Of a stretch of DNA of 64,000 bases, positions 36,572-44,751 are shown piece by piece. The stretch lies in contig CALBCM010000011.1 of the NCBI GenBank assembly GCA_937927235.1, forward strand, positions 1 to 64,000, read 5' to 3'. The notes under the pieces were generated by a model. It was not told the DNA's origin. It ran no database searches and saw only the letters and a list, made by a program, of their open reading frames with translations. Position 1 is the first letter of the stretch; every line of letters begins with the position of its first letter. The position numbers were made by a program, and so were the translations under genes. The stretch comes from an uncultured Johnsonella sp. GTDB lineage: Bacteria; Bacillota; Clostridia; Lachnospirales; Lachnospiraceae.

Positions 36572-37252
36572 ATGATTAGTGAGAACCTTAAAATTATAAA
36601 CGACAATATTAGCAGAGCCTGCAAGCAAAGCGGCAGAGCAGAAGATGAGGTCAAGCTTATTGCAGTGAGTAAAACAAAGCCTGTCGCAATGATACAGGAG
36701 GCTTACAATCTCGGCATCAGAGATTTTGGAGAAAACAAAGTTAAGGAGCTTCTTACCAAAAAACCGGACCTGCCGGAGGATATTTCATGGCATATGATAG
36801 GGCATCTTCAAACCAATAAAGTTAAATCTGTAATTAAGGAAGTTAAACTCATTCATTCCATTGACAGCTTAAAGCTTGCTGATGTTGTAGATATAGAAGC
36901 AAGAAAGGCCGGCATTACTGTGGATGGACTTTTAGAGGTCAATGTAGCAGGGGAGGAAAGCAAATTCGGTTTTTCTCCGGATGAGGTATTTGAACTGCTT
37001 GAAAGATTTTCAGTTTATAAATTTTTACGGATAAAAGGGCTTATGACAGTAGCTCCCTTTGTTCAAAATCCTGAAGATAATCGTAAGATTTTTTATAATT
37101 TAAGAAAATTGTCTGTTGACATTATGAGTAAAAAAAATGATAATATTAGCATGAATTTTCTGTCTATGGGTATGACGGGAGATTATACTATTGCCGTTGA
37201 AGAAGGTGCAGATTTCATAAGGATAGGTACTGGATTATTCGGGGCAAGATAG
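36572..37252 (+). CDS. ylmE: YggS/YlmE family PLP-binding protein
   Basis: A 226-residue PLP-binding protein of the PLPBP family, which keeps vitamin B6 and amino-acid pools balanced. It has the alanine-racemase-like barrel with IAVSKTKPVAMI (PLP lysine in SKTK), FGENKVKELLTK, WHMIGHLQTNKVK and LSMGMTGDYTIAVEEGADFIRIGTGLFG. I start it at ATG 36572 behind AGGAGGGGAGGG; an upstream in-frame start at 36494 lies inside the HlyD-like gene. sepF follows after 12 bases, the classical ylmE-ylmF order. Confidence 0.94.
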   Translation: MISENLKIINDNISRACKQSGRAEDEVKLIAVSKTKPVAMIQEAYNLGIRDFGENKVKELLTKKPDLPEDISWHMIGHLQTNKVKSVIKEVKLIHSIDSLKLADVVDIEARKAGITVDGLLEVNVAGEESKFGFSPDEVFELLERFSVYKFLRIKGLMTVAPFVQNPEDNRKIFYNLRKLSVDIMSKKNDNISMNFLSMGMTGDYTIAVEEGADFIRIGTGLFGAR

Positions 37253-37264
37253 GGAGAAGTTTTA

Positions 37265-37864
37265 ATGAGAATATTAGATAGTTTTGTGGGTTTCTTCAAA
37301 ATAAACCGCTCGCCTGAAGTTGACAATGAAGAAGAAGGTAACGGAGGTTATCTTGACACAGATGAGGAAAATGGAGAGGAAATAGAAACTGAAGAACAAG
37401 AACCACCTGTTTTCAGAAGAACTCCGTCGTATTCTTCAACAAGGCACAGTGAAATGAATAGGTCAAATGATACGGTGCATGCGGAAAGGAATATAGGCAG
37501 AGGAAGCAGACTTTCATCTTTTTCCAGAAGCAATAATATTACTCCGGTTCCGCCGGTGAAAGAGCATCATGCCAACATGGAGCTTTCTCATGTAAAACCG
37601 AGTACATTTAATGATGCCACCTTTATCGCAGACTGTATCAAGGCAGAAAAGGTTGTAATTCTTAATATGGATGGTATGGATAATGTGCTTGCACAGAGAA
37701 TAATTGATTTTGCATCAGGAGTTGCATACTATGCAGATGGAAAATTAAAAAGGATAACAGGCAATATTTTTATAGTGGCTCCGGAAATAGTATCCATGTC
37801 TGGTAAATACGATGAAATTTCTTCTACGGACCCAATGTCAATTTTTTCTGATAAGACTATGTAG
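37265..37864 (+). CDS. sepF: cell division protein SepF
   Basis: SepF forms rings that tether FtsZ to the membrane and can replace FtsA. The 199 residues have the membrane-targeting amphipathic N-terminus MRILDSFVGFFKI, an acidic/low-complexity linker (about 18-110) and the SepF core with VVILNMDGMDNVLAQRIIDFASGVAYY. The linker is longer than in Bacillus. No ftsA is visible in the dcw cluster of this window, which fits SepF as the main anchor. Confidence 0.93.
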   Translation: MRILDSFVGFFKINRSPEVDNEEEGNGGYLDTDEENGEEIETEEQEPPVFRRTPSYSSTRHSEMNRSNDTVHAERNIGRGSRLSSFSRSNNITPVPPVKEHHANMELSHVKPSTFNDATFIADCIKAEKVVILNMDGMDNVLAQRIIDFASGVAYYADGKLKRITGNIFIVAPEIVSMSGKYDEISSTDPMSIFSDKTM

Positions 37865-37873
37865 GGAAAATTT

Positions 37874-38632
37874 ATGGTTACGGATAAAGATGTCGTTTTT
37901 TTGTCAAAAAGAATCAAGGAATTAGCAGACAGAGCATTTAAAAGTAATATAGTTACAAATACTTTCTTTTTAAACCTTAATGAGCAGACAGTTTTTTTCT
38001 CAATCAAAAATCTACCTGATATTAACTATAAGCTTATCGGTGGATATGAAGCTGCGGAAAGAAAAGTGGTCTGCTTTTTTCCTGTTGATTTTAATGAGGG
38101 TGAGGAAAGTGATATTTTTGATTATCTGTATGTAAGCCCGGCAAATGAAAAATTCAGCGACAGACTCACTCACAGAGATTATCTCGGTGCAGCTATGAAT
38201 CTGGGAATTGAAAGAAATATGATAGGGGATATTATTATGTCAGGCAACAGCGCCTATATAATAGTTCTTAAAAAAATAAGCTGGGTAGTTGCCGACAATC
38301 TTACAAATGTCAAGAAAACTAAAGTAACTATCAGAATAGATAAAAAGCTTGCGGTTGAAGCTGCTGCTGTTAATCAGATTAAACGCATTAATACAGCTTC
38401 CTTACGCATAGATGCACTTATTGCCGCTGTATTTAATCTGTCAAGAGGAAGCGCCTCCAAATACCTTGATTCTGAAAGAGTGTTTGTCAATTCAAAATGT
38501 ATTTTATCTCATTCATTGCAGGTACAGCCCGGAAATATCATCTCTGTAAGAGGGATTGGGCGTTTTAAGTATCTTGGAGAAGAAAGCATTACCAAAAAGG
38601 GACGGCTCATGGCATCAGTTGAGTGCTATTAA
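37874..38632 (+). CDS. ylmH: YlmH family S4-domain RNA-binding protein
   Basis: A 252-residue YlmH-like protein. The C-terminal S4 RNA-binding domain (about 178-240) shows RIDALIAAVFNLSRGSASKYL and ERVFVNSKCILSHSLQVQPG. In Bacillus YlmH binds stalled 50S subunits in ribosome quality control. The gene is in its normal place after sepF, although ylmG is missing between them. Confidence 0.92.
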   Translation: MVTDKDVVFLSKRIKELADRAFKSNIVTNTFFLNLNEQTVFFSIKNLPDINYKLIGGYEAAERKVVCFFPVDFNEGEESDIFDYLYVSPANEKFSDRLTHRDYLGAAMNLGIERNMIGDIIMSGNSAYIIVLKKISWVVADNLTNVKKTKVTIRIDKKLAVEAAAVNQIKRINTASLRIDALIAAVFNLSRGSASKYLDSERVFVNSKCILSHSLQVQPGNIISVRGIGRFKYLGEESITKKGRLMASVECY

Positions 38633-38667
38633 TTTTTATTTATTTCAATAATTGTGGAAAAAAGACA

Positions 38668-39765
38668 GTGAATAATAAATTTATAAGACTTAGTATCAAA
38701 TCTTCCCCTGCTTATGACATAATTATAGGCAGGGATTTTTCCAGGCTTGCGGCTGAATTAAACAAAATAGGCTTGTGCAATCAAAAAGCCTGTATAATAT
38801 GTGATGAAAATATAGAGAGTCTTTACAGGGCTCAAGTCGAGCAATGCCTGGTACAGGCCGGCTGTAAGCCGTATATCCATAGATTGAGGTCCGGAGAGCA
38901 AAACAAAAATCTTATTTCAGTTTCAGATATTTATAAAACACTGATTTATAATAATTTTGAACGCAGGGATTTCATTATTGCATTAGGCGGAGGAGTGACA
39001 GGTGATATAGCAGGCTTTGCTGCGGCTACTTATCTGAGAGGGATACGCTTCGTACAACTGCCTACCACTTTGCTCGCTATGGTAGATTCCTCTGTAGGGG
39101 GAAAAACCGGAGTAGATTTTCTATTATTTAAAAATCTTATAGGGGCTTTTTACATGCCTGCACTGGTATATACCAATATAGAAACACTAAAAACTTTGCC
39201 TGAGCATGAATTTGCTTCTGGGATGGCTGAGGTTGTCAAGCATGCTCTTATAAAGGATTTAAGCTATTATAACTTTATTGAAGACAACATTTTAAGGATT
39301 TTAAAAAGAGAGAGTGCGGTTTTAACTAAGCTTATTTACACAAGCAATTTAATTAAAAAGTATTTTGTTGAAAAAGACCCTAAGGAGCAAGGAGAGAGGG
39401 CATTTTTAAATTTTGGGCATACTTTAGGACATGCCATAGAAAAGGAAAGCATTTCCTGCAGTCAGCCTGCACTTTTGCACGGAGAATGTGTAGGAATCGG
39501 CTGTATTGCGGCGATGTATTTAAGTAAAAGACCTGTTTCGGAAATATCAAGCCTTAAGAAAATTTTAAAAAGCTTAGGCTTGCCTTTGACCTTTAAAGGA
39601 ATGGAGCCAGAGAATATACTTGGAAATTGTCTTAAGGACAAGAAAAATTCAGGCGGAAAAATCGGCTTTGTTCTTCTTAAAAATATAGGCAGCCCTTTTC
39701 TCTGCTATGATGTAACCTATGATGAAATGAAAGGAGCTATTGAAAGCCTTTATGATAAAGAATAA
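38668..39765 (+). CDS. aroB: 3-dehydroquinate synthase
   Basis: AroB makes 3-dehydroquinate from DAHP, the second step of the shikimate pathway, using NAD and a divalent metal. The 365 residues show RSGEQNKNL, GGGVTGDIAGFAAATYLRGI, LLAMVDSSVGGKTGVDF and the metal site NFGHTLGHAIEKE. I start it at GTG 38668, which gives the usual length; an upstream GTG at 38623 lies inside ylmH and gives an unrelated hydrophobic stretch. The ribosome site is weak (GGAAAA). Other aro genes are not in the window. Confidence 0.94.
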   Translation: MNNKFIRLSIKSSPAYDIIIGRDFSRLAAELNKIGLCNQKACIICDENIESLYRAQVEQCLVQAGCKPYIHRLRSGEQNKNLISVSDIYKTLIYNNFERRDFIIALGGGVTGDIAGFAAATYLRGIRFVQLPTTLLAMVDSSVGGKTGVDFLLFKNLIGAFYMPALVYTNIETLKTLPEHEFASGMAEVVKHALIKDLSYYNFIEDNILRILKRESAVLTKLIYTSNLIKKYFVEKDPKEQGERAFLNFGHTLGHAIEKESISCSQPALLHGECVGIGCIAAMYLSKRPVSEISSLKKILKSLGLPLTFKGMEPENILGNCLKDKKNSGGKIGFVLLKNIGSPFLCYDVTYDEMKGAIESLYDKE

Positions 39766-40261
39766 AACTTCACAATATATATTTTTTATATTAATATCAG
39801 GTCTGGCAATTTTTTTCGACAGATTAACCAAAATGCTTGCCGCAAAATATCTTATATCAGGTCGTGTTTATAAGTTTATCTCTGATATATTGGAATTTAC
39901 CTATACTGAAAATAGGGGGGCTTCCTTTGGAATTCTCCAAAATCAGAGAATCCTGTTTTATTTTATCGCCCTTATAGTTATATGTGTGGTTTTTTATATC
40001 CTATATAAGCTGCCGGCTGATAATAAATACCTGCCCTTTTATTTATGTATTATATTTATATTTTCAGGAGCGGTGGGAAATCTGATAGACCGTATTATAA
40101 ATGGATATGTAGTAGATTTTATATATTTTAAGCCTATTAATTTTCCGGTATTTAATGTAGCCGATATCTATATAACAATTTCGGTGCTGCTGGTATTTAT
40201 TTTACTTACCTTTATATACAAAGAAGAAGATACCGCCTTTTTAACAGGCAATAAGAAGTAA
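39752..40261 (+). CDS. lspA: prolipoprotein signal peptidase
   Basis: LspA cleaves signal peptides from lipid-modified prolipoproteins. The 169 residues form four membrane segments with the two catalytic aspartates in GNLIDRIINGYVVDF and FNVADIYI. It overlaps the end of aroB. ATG 39752 matches the family start; TTG 39740 sits only 3 bases after AAGGAG and is less likely, while ATG 39752 is 15 bases from it, so the start is uncertain. A lipoprotein substrate is encoded at 44.1-44.6 kb. Confidence 0.93.
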   Translation: MIKNKTSQYIFFILISGLAIFFDRLTKMLAAKYLISGRVYKFISDILEFTYTENRGASFGILQNQRILFYFIALIVICVVFYILYKLPADNKYLPFYLCIIFIFSGAVGNLIDRIINGYVVDFIYFKPINFPVFNVADIYITISVLLVFILLTFIYKEEDTAFLTGNKK

Positions 40262-40276
40262 AAGGAATGACAATTA

Positions 40277-41176
40277 TTGAAAGATTATGATGTTAAAGTT
40301 GAAGTATCGGGAGAAAGGCTTGACTGTTATGTGAATTCTCTTGGCTTCGGACTTTCCAGATCCTATATTCAAAAGTTGATTAAGGATGAGAGCCTGCTTG
40401 TTAATGCTAAGGTCAGCAAGAGCAGCTACAAGGTTGAAGAAGGTGACAGAATAACCTTCAGCGTACCTGATGAAAATGAAATTGAGATAGTTGCACAGAA
40501 TATCCCTCTTGATATATATTATGAGGATGATGAAATGCTGGTTGTCAATAAGCCTAAGGCTATGGTAGTACATCCTGCCGCAGGGCATTATACTCAAACT
40601 CTGGTAAATGCTCTGCTTTTTCACTGCGAAGGCAATTTGTCCAATATGAACAGTATATTAAGACCTGGCATAGTACATAGGATAGACAAGGATACTACTG
40701 GACTTTTGCTGGTATGCAAAACCAACACTGCTCATGTATCCTTGGCAGCTCAACTTAAATCCCATACTATTAAAAGATTGTATAAGGCAATAGTATGCGG
40801 AGTCATATCTGAAGATGAGGGAATAATTGATAAGTCTATAGGGCGGCACCCGGTCGACAGAAAGAAAATGGCAGTGGTAGAGGATGGAAAGACTGCCTTC
40901 ACACAGTATAGGGTGCTTAAAAGATTTAAAGAACATACCTATATAGAATGTCGTCTTAAAACCGGCAGGACTCATCAAATCAGAGTGCACATGGCTTCCA
41001 TTAACCATCCGCTTTTAGGAGATGTAATCTACAGCAAACCTGTCAAGAAGCTCCAGGGTCAGACCCTGCATGCTTCCCGCATAGGTTTTAAGCATCCTGT
41101 ATTCAGGCAATATATGGAGTTTAACGCTCCTTTGCCTGATTATTTTAAAACGCTGCTCGAAAGTCGGGAGCTTTAG
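40277..41176 (+). CDS. rluD: RluA/RluD family 23S rRNA pseudouridine synthase
   Basis: A 299-residue pseudouridine synthase with an N-terminal S4 domain (GERLDCYVNSLGFGLSRSYIQKLI) and the catalytic domain with the aspartate in HRIDKDTTGLLLV and the later GRTHQIRVHM and GDVIYS. The position between lspA and an unrelated kinase is the family's usual one in Firmicutes. It starts at TTG 40277 behind AAAGGA. Which rRNA uridines it modifies cannot be read from sequence. Confidence 0.93.
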   Translation: MKDYDVKVEVSGERLDCYVNSLGFGLSRSYIQKLIKDESLLVNAKVSKSSYKVEEGDRITFSVPDENEIEIVAQNIPLDIYYEDDEMLVVNKPKAMVVHPAAGHYTQTLVNALLFHCEGNLSNMNSILRPGIVHRIDKDTTGLLLVCKTNTAHVSLAAQLKSHTIKRLYKAIVCGVISEDEGIIDKSIGRHPVDRKKMAVVEDGKTAFTQYRVLKRFKEHTYIECRLKTGRTHQIRVHMASINHPLLGDVIYSKPVKKLQGQTLHASRIGFKHPVFRQYMEFNAPLPDYFKTLLESREL

Positions 41177-41320
41177 GATTACCTTAAAAAATATGTACTT
41201 TTAGAGTATTTAGTTGTATAATATACTTGGTGATTTTATACTTTATATTTTAATATAATAGTTTATAAAAAGGATAATCTAGTTTTTTATGGAATTTTAA
41301 ATAGGAGAGGGGTAAAATTT

Positions 41321-41956
41321 ATGTCTAAAAAATCAGTTATAACAATTGGAAGAAGGTCAGGTAGCGGGGGGCATCAGATAGGCCACATGCTGGCTAAGGA
41401 ATTAGGCGTAAAATGTTATGACCAGGAACTGCTTGCTCTTGCTGCAAAAGAAAGCGGGCTGTGCGAAGAACTATTTGAGAGCCATGATGAAAAACCCTCC
41501 AACAGCTTTTTGTATTCACTGGTAATGGATACCTATTCGCTTGGGTACACTTCTTCAGCGTATATGGATATGCCGATTAACCATAAGATATTCCTTGCAC
41601 AATTTGATGCAATCAAAAAGCTTGCAAAAGAAGAATCCTGCGTAATAGTAGGCAGGTGCGCTGATTATGCACTTGAGGGGCTGCCTTATGTCACCACAGT
41701 GTTCATAGGAGCAGACGAGGATTTTAGAATAAAAAGGCTGATGGAAACACATAATATAAATTATGAAAAAGCTAAAGAATTTATGATTAAAACTGATAAA
41801 AGACGCTCAAGCTATTATAATTATTACTCAAATAAAAAGTGGGGGGATTCAAAAAGCTACGACCTATGTCTGAACAGCTCTAAAATAGGTCTTGAAGGCT
41901 CGGTTGAGCTTATAAAGTCTTTTATCAAGATAAAAGAAGTATATAATTTAGTATAG
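41321..41956 (+). CDS. cytidylate-kinase-like family protein
   Basis: A 211-residue P-loop protein of the cytidylate-kinase-like family. The N-terminal loop reads ITIGRRSGSGGHQIGHMLAKELG, then VIVGRCADYAL and FIGADEDFRIKRLME. True Cmk proteins share this fold but differ in length and motifs, so the substrate is uncertain. AGGAGAGGGG precedes the ATG. The 144-base gap before it has -10-like TATAAT at 41217-41222 and 41254-41259 but no convincing -35. It shares its orientation and a 13-base gap with the LCP gene. Confidence 0.85.
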   Translation: MSKKSVITIGRRSGSGGHQIGHMLAKELGVKCYDQELLALAAKESGLCEELFESHDEKPSNSFLYSLVMDTYSLGYTSSAYMDMPINHKIFLAQFDAIKKLAKEESCVIVGRCADYALEGLPYVTTVFIGADEDFRIKRLMETHNINYEKAKEFMIKTDKRRSSYYNYYSNKKWGDSKSYDLCLNSSKIGLEGSVELIKSFIKIKEVYNLV

Positions 41957-41969
41957 GAGTTTTATTTTT

Positions 41970-44009
41970 ATGAAATCTGACGAAGATTTACATTTCAGCT
42001 CAGAAGAAGAAAGAAGAAAGTATTTGTCTGACCTTGTCAGGCTGAAGAGAATAAGAGAAGAGGAGAAAAGAAGAGCCGAAGCCGATACCGGAGATGATTA
42101 TGATGACGAACCGGAAGATTTTGATTTTTCAGAGCCGGGTGAAAATTATGATGCAGAAGAGGGTTTTTCTGACAACAGAGGCTATAATAATTATCGAAAT
42201 GAGGGCTACTATTACGATAAAGGCAATGTAAACAATTATCCCGATAACGCTTATAGCAATAGAAAGCGCAGGAATGTCAGCAAGAGCCGATATAATAAAA
42301 ATCGCAATAATACCGACAATCCCAGAAGCAGCACAAACAGTCGCGGCTATAACAGCTCTGAACACCGGAGAAACAACAGCAATTATAACATACCCGGCAA
42401 TAACAGAAGCAGCAGGACCGGAAATAACCGATATAACAATTCTGATTATACAAATAATTATTATACGAATAATCCGAACTTTAATCCACGTTATAATAAT
42501 CAGAATCCGAATTACAGGGGCAATCCCAATAATAATTTTAATCCAGATCAGATTAATCCTGGCAGAAGACAAAAGCGACCTGATGCAGCGTTTTATAATA
42601 GCGGTGCTGCGCCTCAGCCCTATGACGGAGCAGGAGATTTTAAAAAGAAGAAAAAAAAGAAGCGAAATATATTGTTCAGGCTGATTTTATTGATTTTACT
42701 TGCTTTTATAGGGTATTTTGCCTATAATTATTTTACTAGGCAAAAAGGGTATTATACGGTTGCAATATTCGGAGTAGACTCAAGGGACGGCAATGTTGAC
42801 AAGGGATTATCGGATGTAAATATCATCTGCAATATTAACAGAGCAACTGGAGATGTGCAGCTTGTATCAGTATATCGAGATACTTATGCTCAGATAGATG
42901 AAAAGGGAACCTTTCATAAGATTAATGAAGCTTATTTTAGAGGCGGAGCAAAACAGGCAGTACCTGCTTTGGAAAGAAATCTGGACCTTAAGATAGAAGA
43001 TTATGCGACCTTTAACTGGAAGGCGGTGGCTGACGGAATTAATATACTCGGCGGGGTTGACCTCGAGATTACTGAGCCTGAATTTAAATATATTAATTCT
43101 TTTATCACCTTTACGGTAGAAGGTACCGGTATTCCTTCAAAGCATCTTGAGCATCCCGGCATGAATCATCTTGACGGAGTACAGGCGGTGGCATATTCAA
43201 GGCTAAGACTGATGGATACGGATTATAACCGTACCGAAAGGCAGAGAAAGGTTATCTCACTTGCCTTTGATAAAGCCAAACAGGCTGATTTCGCAACCTT
43301 AAAGAAGCTTGTGGAAACAGTGCTTCCGCAGACGGCAACCAGCCTTACACTTGATGACCTTATACCCTTTATTACCAACCTGAAAAAATATCACTTAACT
43401 GATACTACAGGCTTTCCTTTTGATAAGGCAGGAGCAAATATAGGTCCAAAGGACTGCGTAGTGCCGGTAACCTTAAAAAGCAATGTAATAGCGCTCCATA
43501 AATTATTATATAAGGACGATATGTACATCCCAAGCCCTACGCTTGAATCCATCAATAAAAAAATAATACAGGACAGCGGTCTTGGCAGAGATAAAAACGA
43601 CACTACACCTTCACTTGATAACAACAATAACGGCGGAATAGGACCGAGGGATACCCAGCCTGCACAAAACAGTGCCGAGTCGGCAGATATTAATAAAAAA
43701 GAGAGCCAGGAGAATAAAATTTCCAAGGAAAATGAAGCCGATGAGAGGGCAAAACAAAGCTCGATTCAGGAAAGCGTCGAGCGTGAAAGTCTAAATAAAG
43801 CAAGTTCAGCTAAAGAAAAAGAAAGCTCAATTAACAAAGCTTCAAGCACTTTGGAAACTATTGAGCAAAAGCCGGATGAAACTACAAGATCAAGAAAGGA
43901 ATCCCCATCAATAATAGAAGACGATGAGCCTGATACTACAGAAGCCGGTCCCGGAAATATTAAAGAGCCTTCACCGGAAGCAATAGATAATCAAGCACCG
44001 GGAGAATAA
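41970..44009 (+). CDS. LytR-CpsA-Psr family wall-polymer ligase with asparagine-rich arm
   Basis: LCP proteins attach teichoic-acid-type or capsular polymers to peptidoglycan. The 679 residues are in four parts: an acidic stretch (1-60), a cytoplasmic arm rich in Asn, Tyr and Arg (about 60-225), a membrane helix (about 233-255) after a KKKKKKR stop, and the LCP domain (about 260-500) with FGVDSRDGN, SVYRDTYAQI, NEAYFRGGAKQAV and HLDGVQAVAYSRLR and TERQRKVI, followed by a Ser/Glu-rich outer tail. The arm is far longer than the 10-40 residues typical of LCP proteins. Attached polymers are not identified here. Confidence 0.92.
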   Translation: MKSDEDLHFSSEEERRKYLSDLVRLKRIREEEKRRAEADTGDDYDDEPEDFDFSEPGENYDAEEGFSDNRGYNNYRNEGYYYDKGNVNNYPDNAYSNRKRRNVSKSRYNKNRNNTDNPRSSTNSRGYNSSEHRRNNSNYNIPGNNRSSRTGNNRYNNSDYTNNYYTNNPNFNPRYNNQNPNYRGNPNNNFNPDQINPGRRQKRPDAAFYNSGAAPQPYDGAGDFKKKKKKKRNILFRLILLILLAFIGYFAYNYFTRQKGYYTVAIFGVDSRDGNVDKGLSDVNIICNINRATGDVQLVSVYRDTYAQIDEKGTFHKINEAYFRGGAKQAVPALERNLDLKIEDYATFNWKAVADGINILGGVDLEITEPEFKYINSFITFTVEGTGIPSKHLEHPGMNHLDGVQAVAYSRLRLMDTDYNRTERQRKVISLAFDKAKQADFATLKKLVETVLPQTATSLTLDDLIPFITNLKKYHLTDTTGFPFDKAGANIGPKDCVVPVTLKSNVIALHKLLYKDDMYIPSPTLESINKKIIQDSGLGRDKNDTTPSLDNNNNGGIGPRDTQPAQNSAESADINKKESQENKISKENEADERAKQSSIQESVERESLNKASSAKEKESSINKASSTLETIEQKPDETTRSRKESPSIIEDDEPDTTEAGPGNIKEPSPEAIDNQAPGE

Positions 44010-44015
44010 GGACAC

Positions 44016-44045
44016 CTATTCGCTAAATTCACGTTTAACGAATAG
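44016..44045. repeat. imperfect palindrome just after the LCP gene
   Basis: CTATTCG (44016-44022) pairs with CGAATAG (44039-44045), with an inner TAAA/TTTA pair (44024-44027, 44034-44037) around a six-base loop. No T-tract follows. It could assist the nearby terminator. Confidence 0.4.
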
Positions 44046-44060
44046 TTGATTATTAATTAT

Positions 44061-44102
44061 AAAAGGGCTGCCACATCATAGTGTGGCAGCCCTTTTCCTT
44101 TT
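44061..44102. terminator. bidirectional terminator between convergent genes
   Basis: A perfect 15-bp stem, 44061-44075 with 44082-44096, around a six-base loop, has T-runs on both sides (ending CCTTTTTT to the right, TTTTATAATT on the minus strand). It terminates the LCP transcript and the convergent lipoprotein transcript and marks the switch to mostly minus-strand genes. Confidence 0.9.
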
Positions 44103-44591
44103 TTATTTTGCCTTTTTAACAGAAAGAACCATACCTGTAAAAGCATCAACTTCATTTAATTCTCCAGTATAAGTTACTTCTACACTGTCGCCGTCGGCAA
44201 CCTTATCAAGTCCTTCAGGTTTCTTATCAAAGGTAAGGAGGTACGGAGTACCTTTCTCATCAGTTATTGTAAACTGCATATCTTTTATATCAGAAATCTT
44301 TCCTTTTATAACAGATTCTTTTTTATCATTTTTGGCAGCTTCTTTTGTAGTTTCCTTAGCATCAACCTTTACTGCTTCTGAAGATTTTTGCATCTCAGTT
44401 GCTTTTGAATCTGCTTTAGCAGCCTCTGAAGACTTCTGCGTCTCAGCTGCCTTTGAAGCCTCGCTTACAGCTACACTACTCGCTGCTGAAGAAGCGACAC
44501 TTGACTGACTTGAACTGTTACTCGAACATGCCATGCTCATAACCATTACTGCTGCAACAGCACCTGCTAAAACTAAATTTCTCTTTTTCAT
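44103..44591 (-). CDS. small lipoprotein with imperfect internal repeat
   Basis: A 162-residue predicted lipoprotein. The signal peptide begins MKKRNLVLAGAVAAVMVMSMAC and the lipobox is SMAC, so the protein would be lipid-anchored at cysteine 22. A Ser/Ala/Lys/Glu-rich spacer follows (about 24-85), including an imperfect double segment around ETQKSSEAAKADSK and EMQKSSEAVKVDAK. The C-terminal 75 residues look like a small beta domain (IKGKISDIKDMQFTITDEKG). I start it at ATG 44591 behind GAGGAG; the longer frame is not a signal peptide. Function unknown. Confidence 0.85.
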   Translation of the reverse strand: MKKRNLVLAGAVAAVMVMSMACSSNSSSQSSVASSAASSVAVSEASKAAETQKSSEAAKADSKATEMQKSSEAVKVDAKETTKEAAKNDKKESVIKGKISDIKDMQFTITDEKGTPYLLTFDKKPEGLDKVADGDSVEVTYTGELNEVDAFTGMVLSVKKAK

Positions 44592-44720
44592 AATAATCTC
44601 CTCATATATTAATTGCACAAAGAATTGCATACCTTTTTGCTGTGGAGTAGTATATAATATAATTATGAAGAACCCTATAACATTTTTTTTAATTTTTTCT
44701 TAAAAAATATTTTATCATTT

Positions 44721-44742
44721 GTTATTGCAGCGTTATTGCAGC
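44721..44742. repeat. perfect tandem 11-bp repeat after enolase
   Basis: GTTATTGCAGC occurs twice with no gap, at 44721-44731 and 44732-44742, just downstream of the minus-strand enolase gene. No function is evident. Confidence 0.6.
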
Positions 44743-44751
44743 CCGAATATT

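Noticed and set aside
42129..42684. Overlapping reading frames on both strands inside the LCP gene
   Set aside because: They come from the Asn/Tyr/Arg-rich codon pattern (AAT and TAT runs), which avoids stops in other frames. Their Ile-rich translations look like no known protein.
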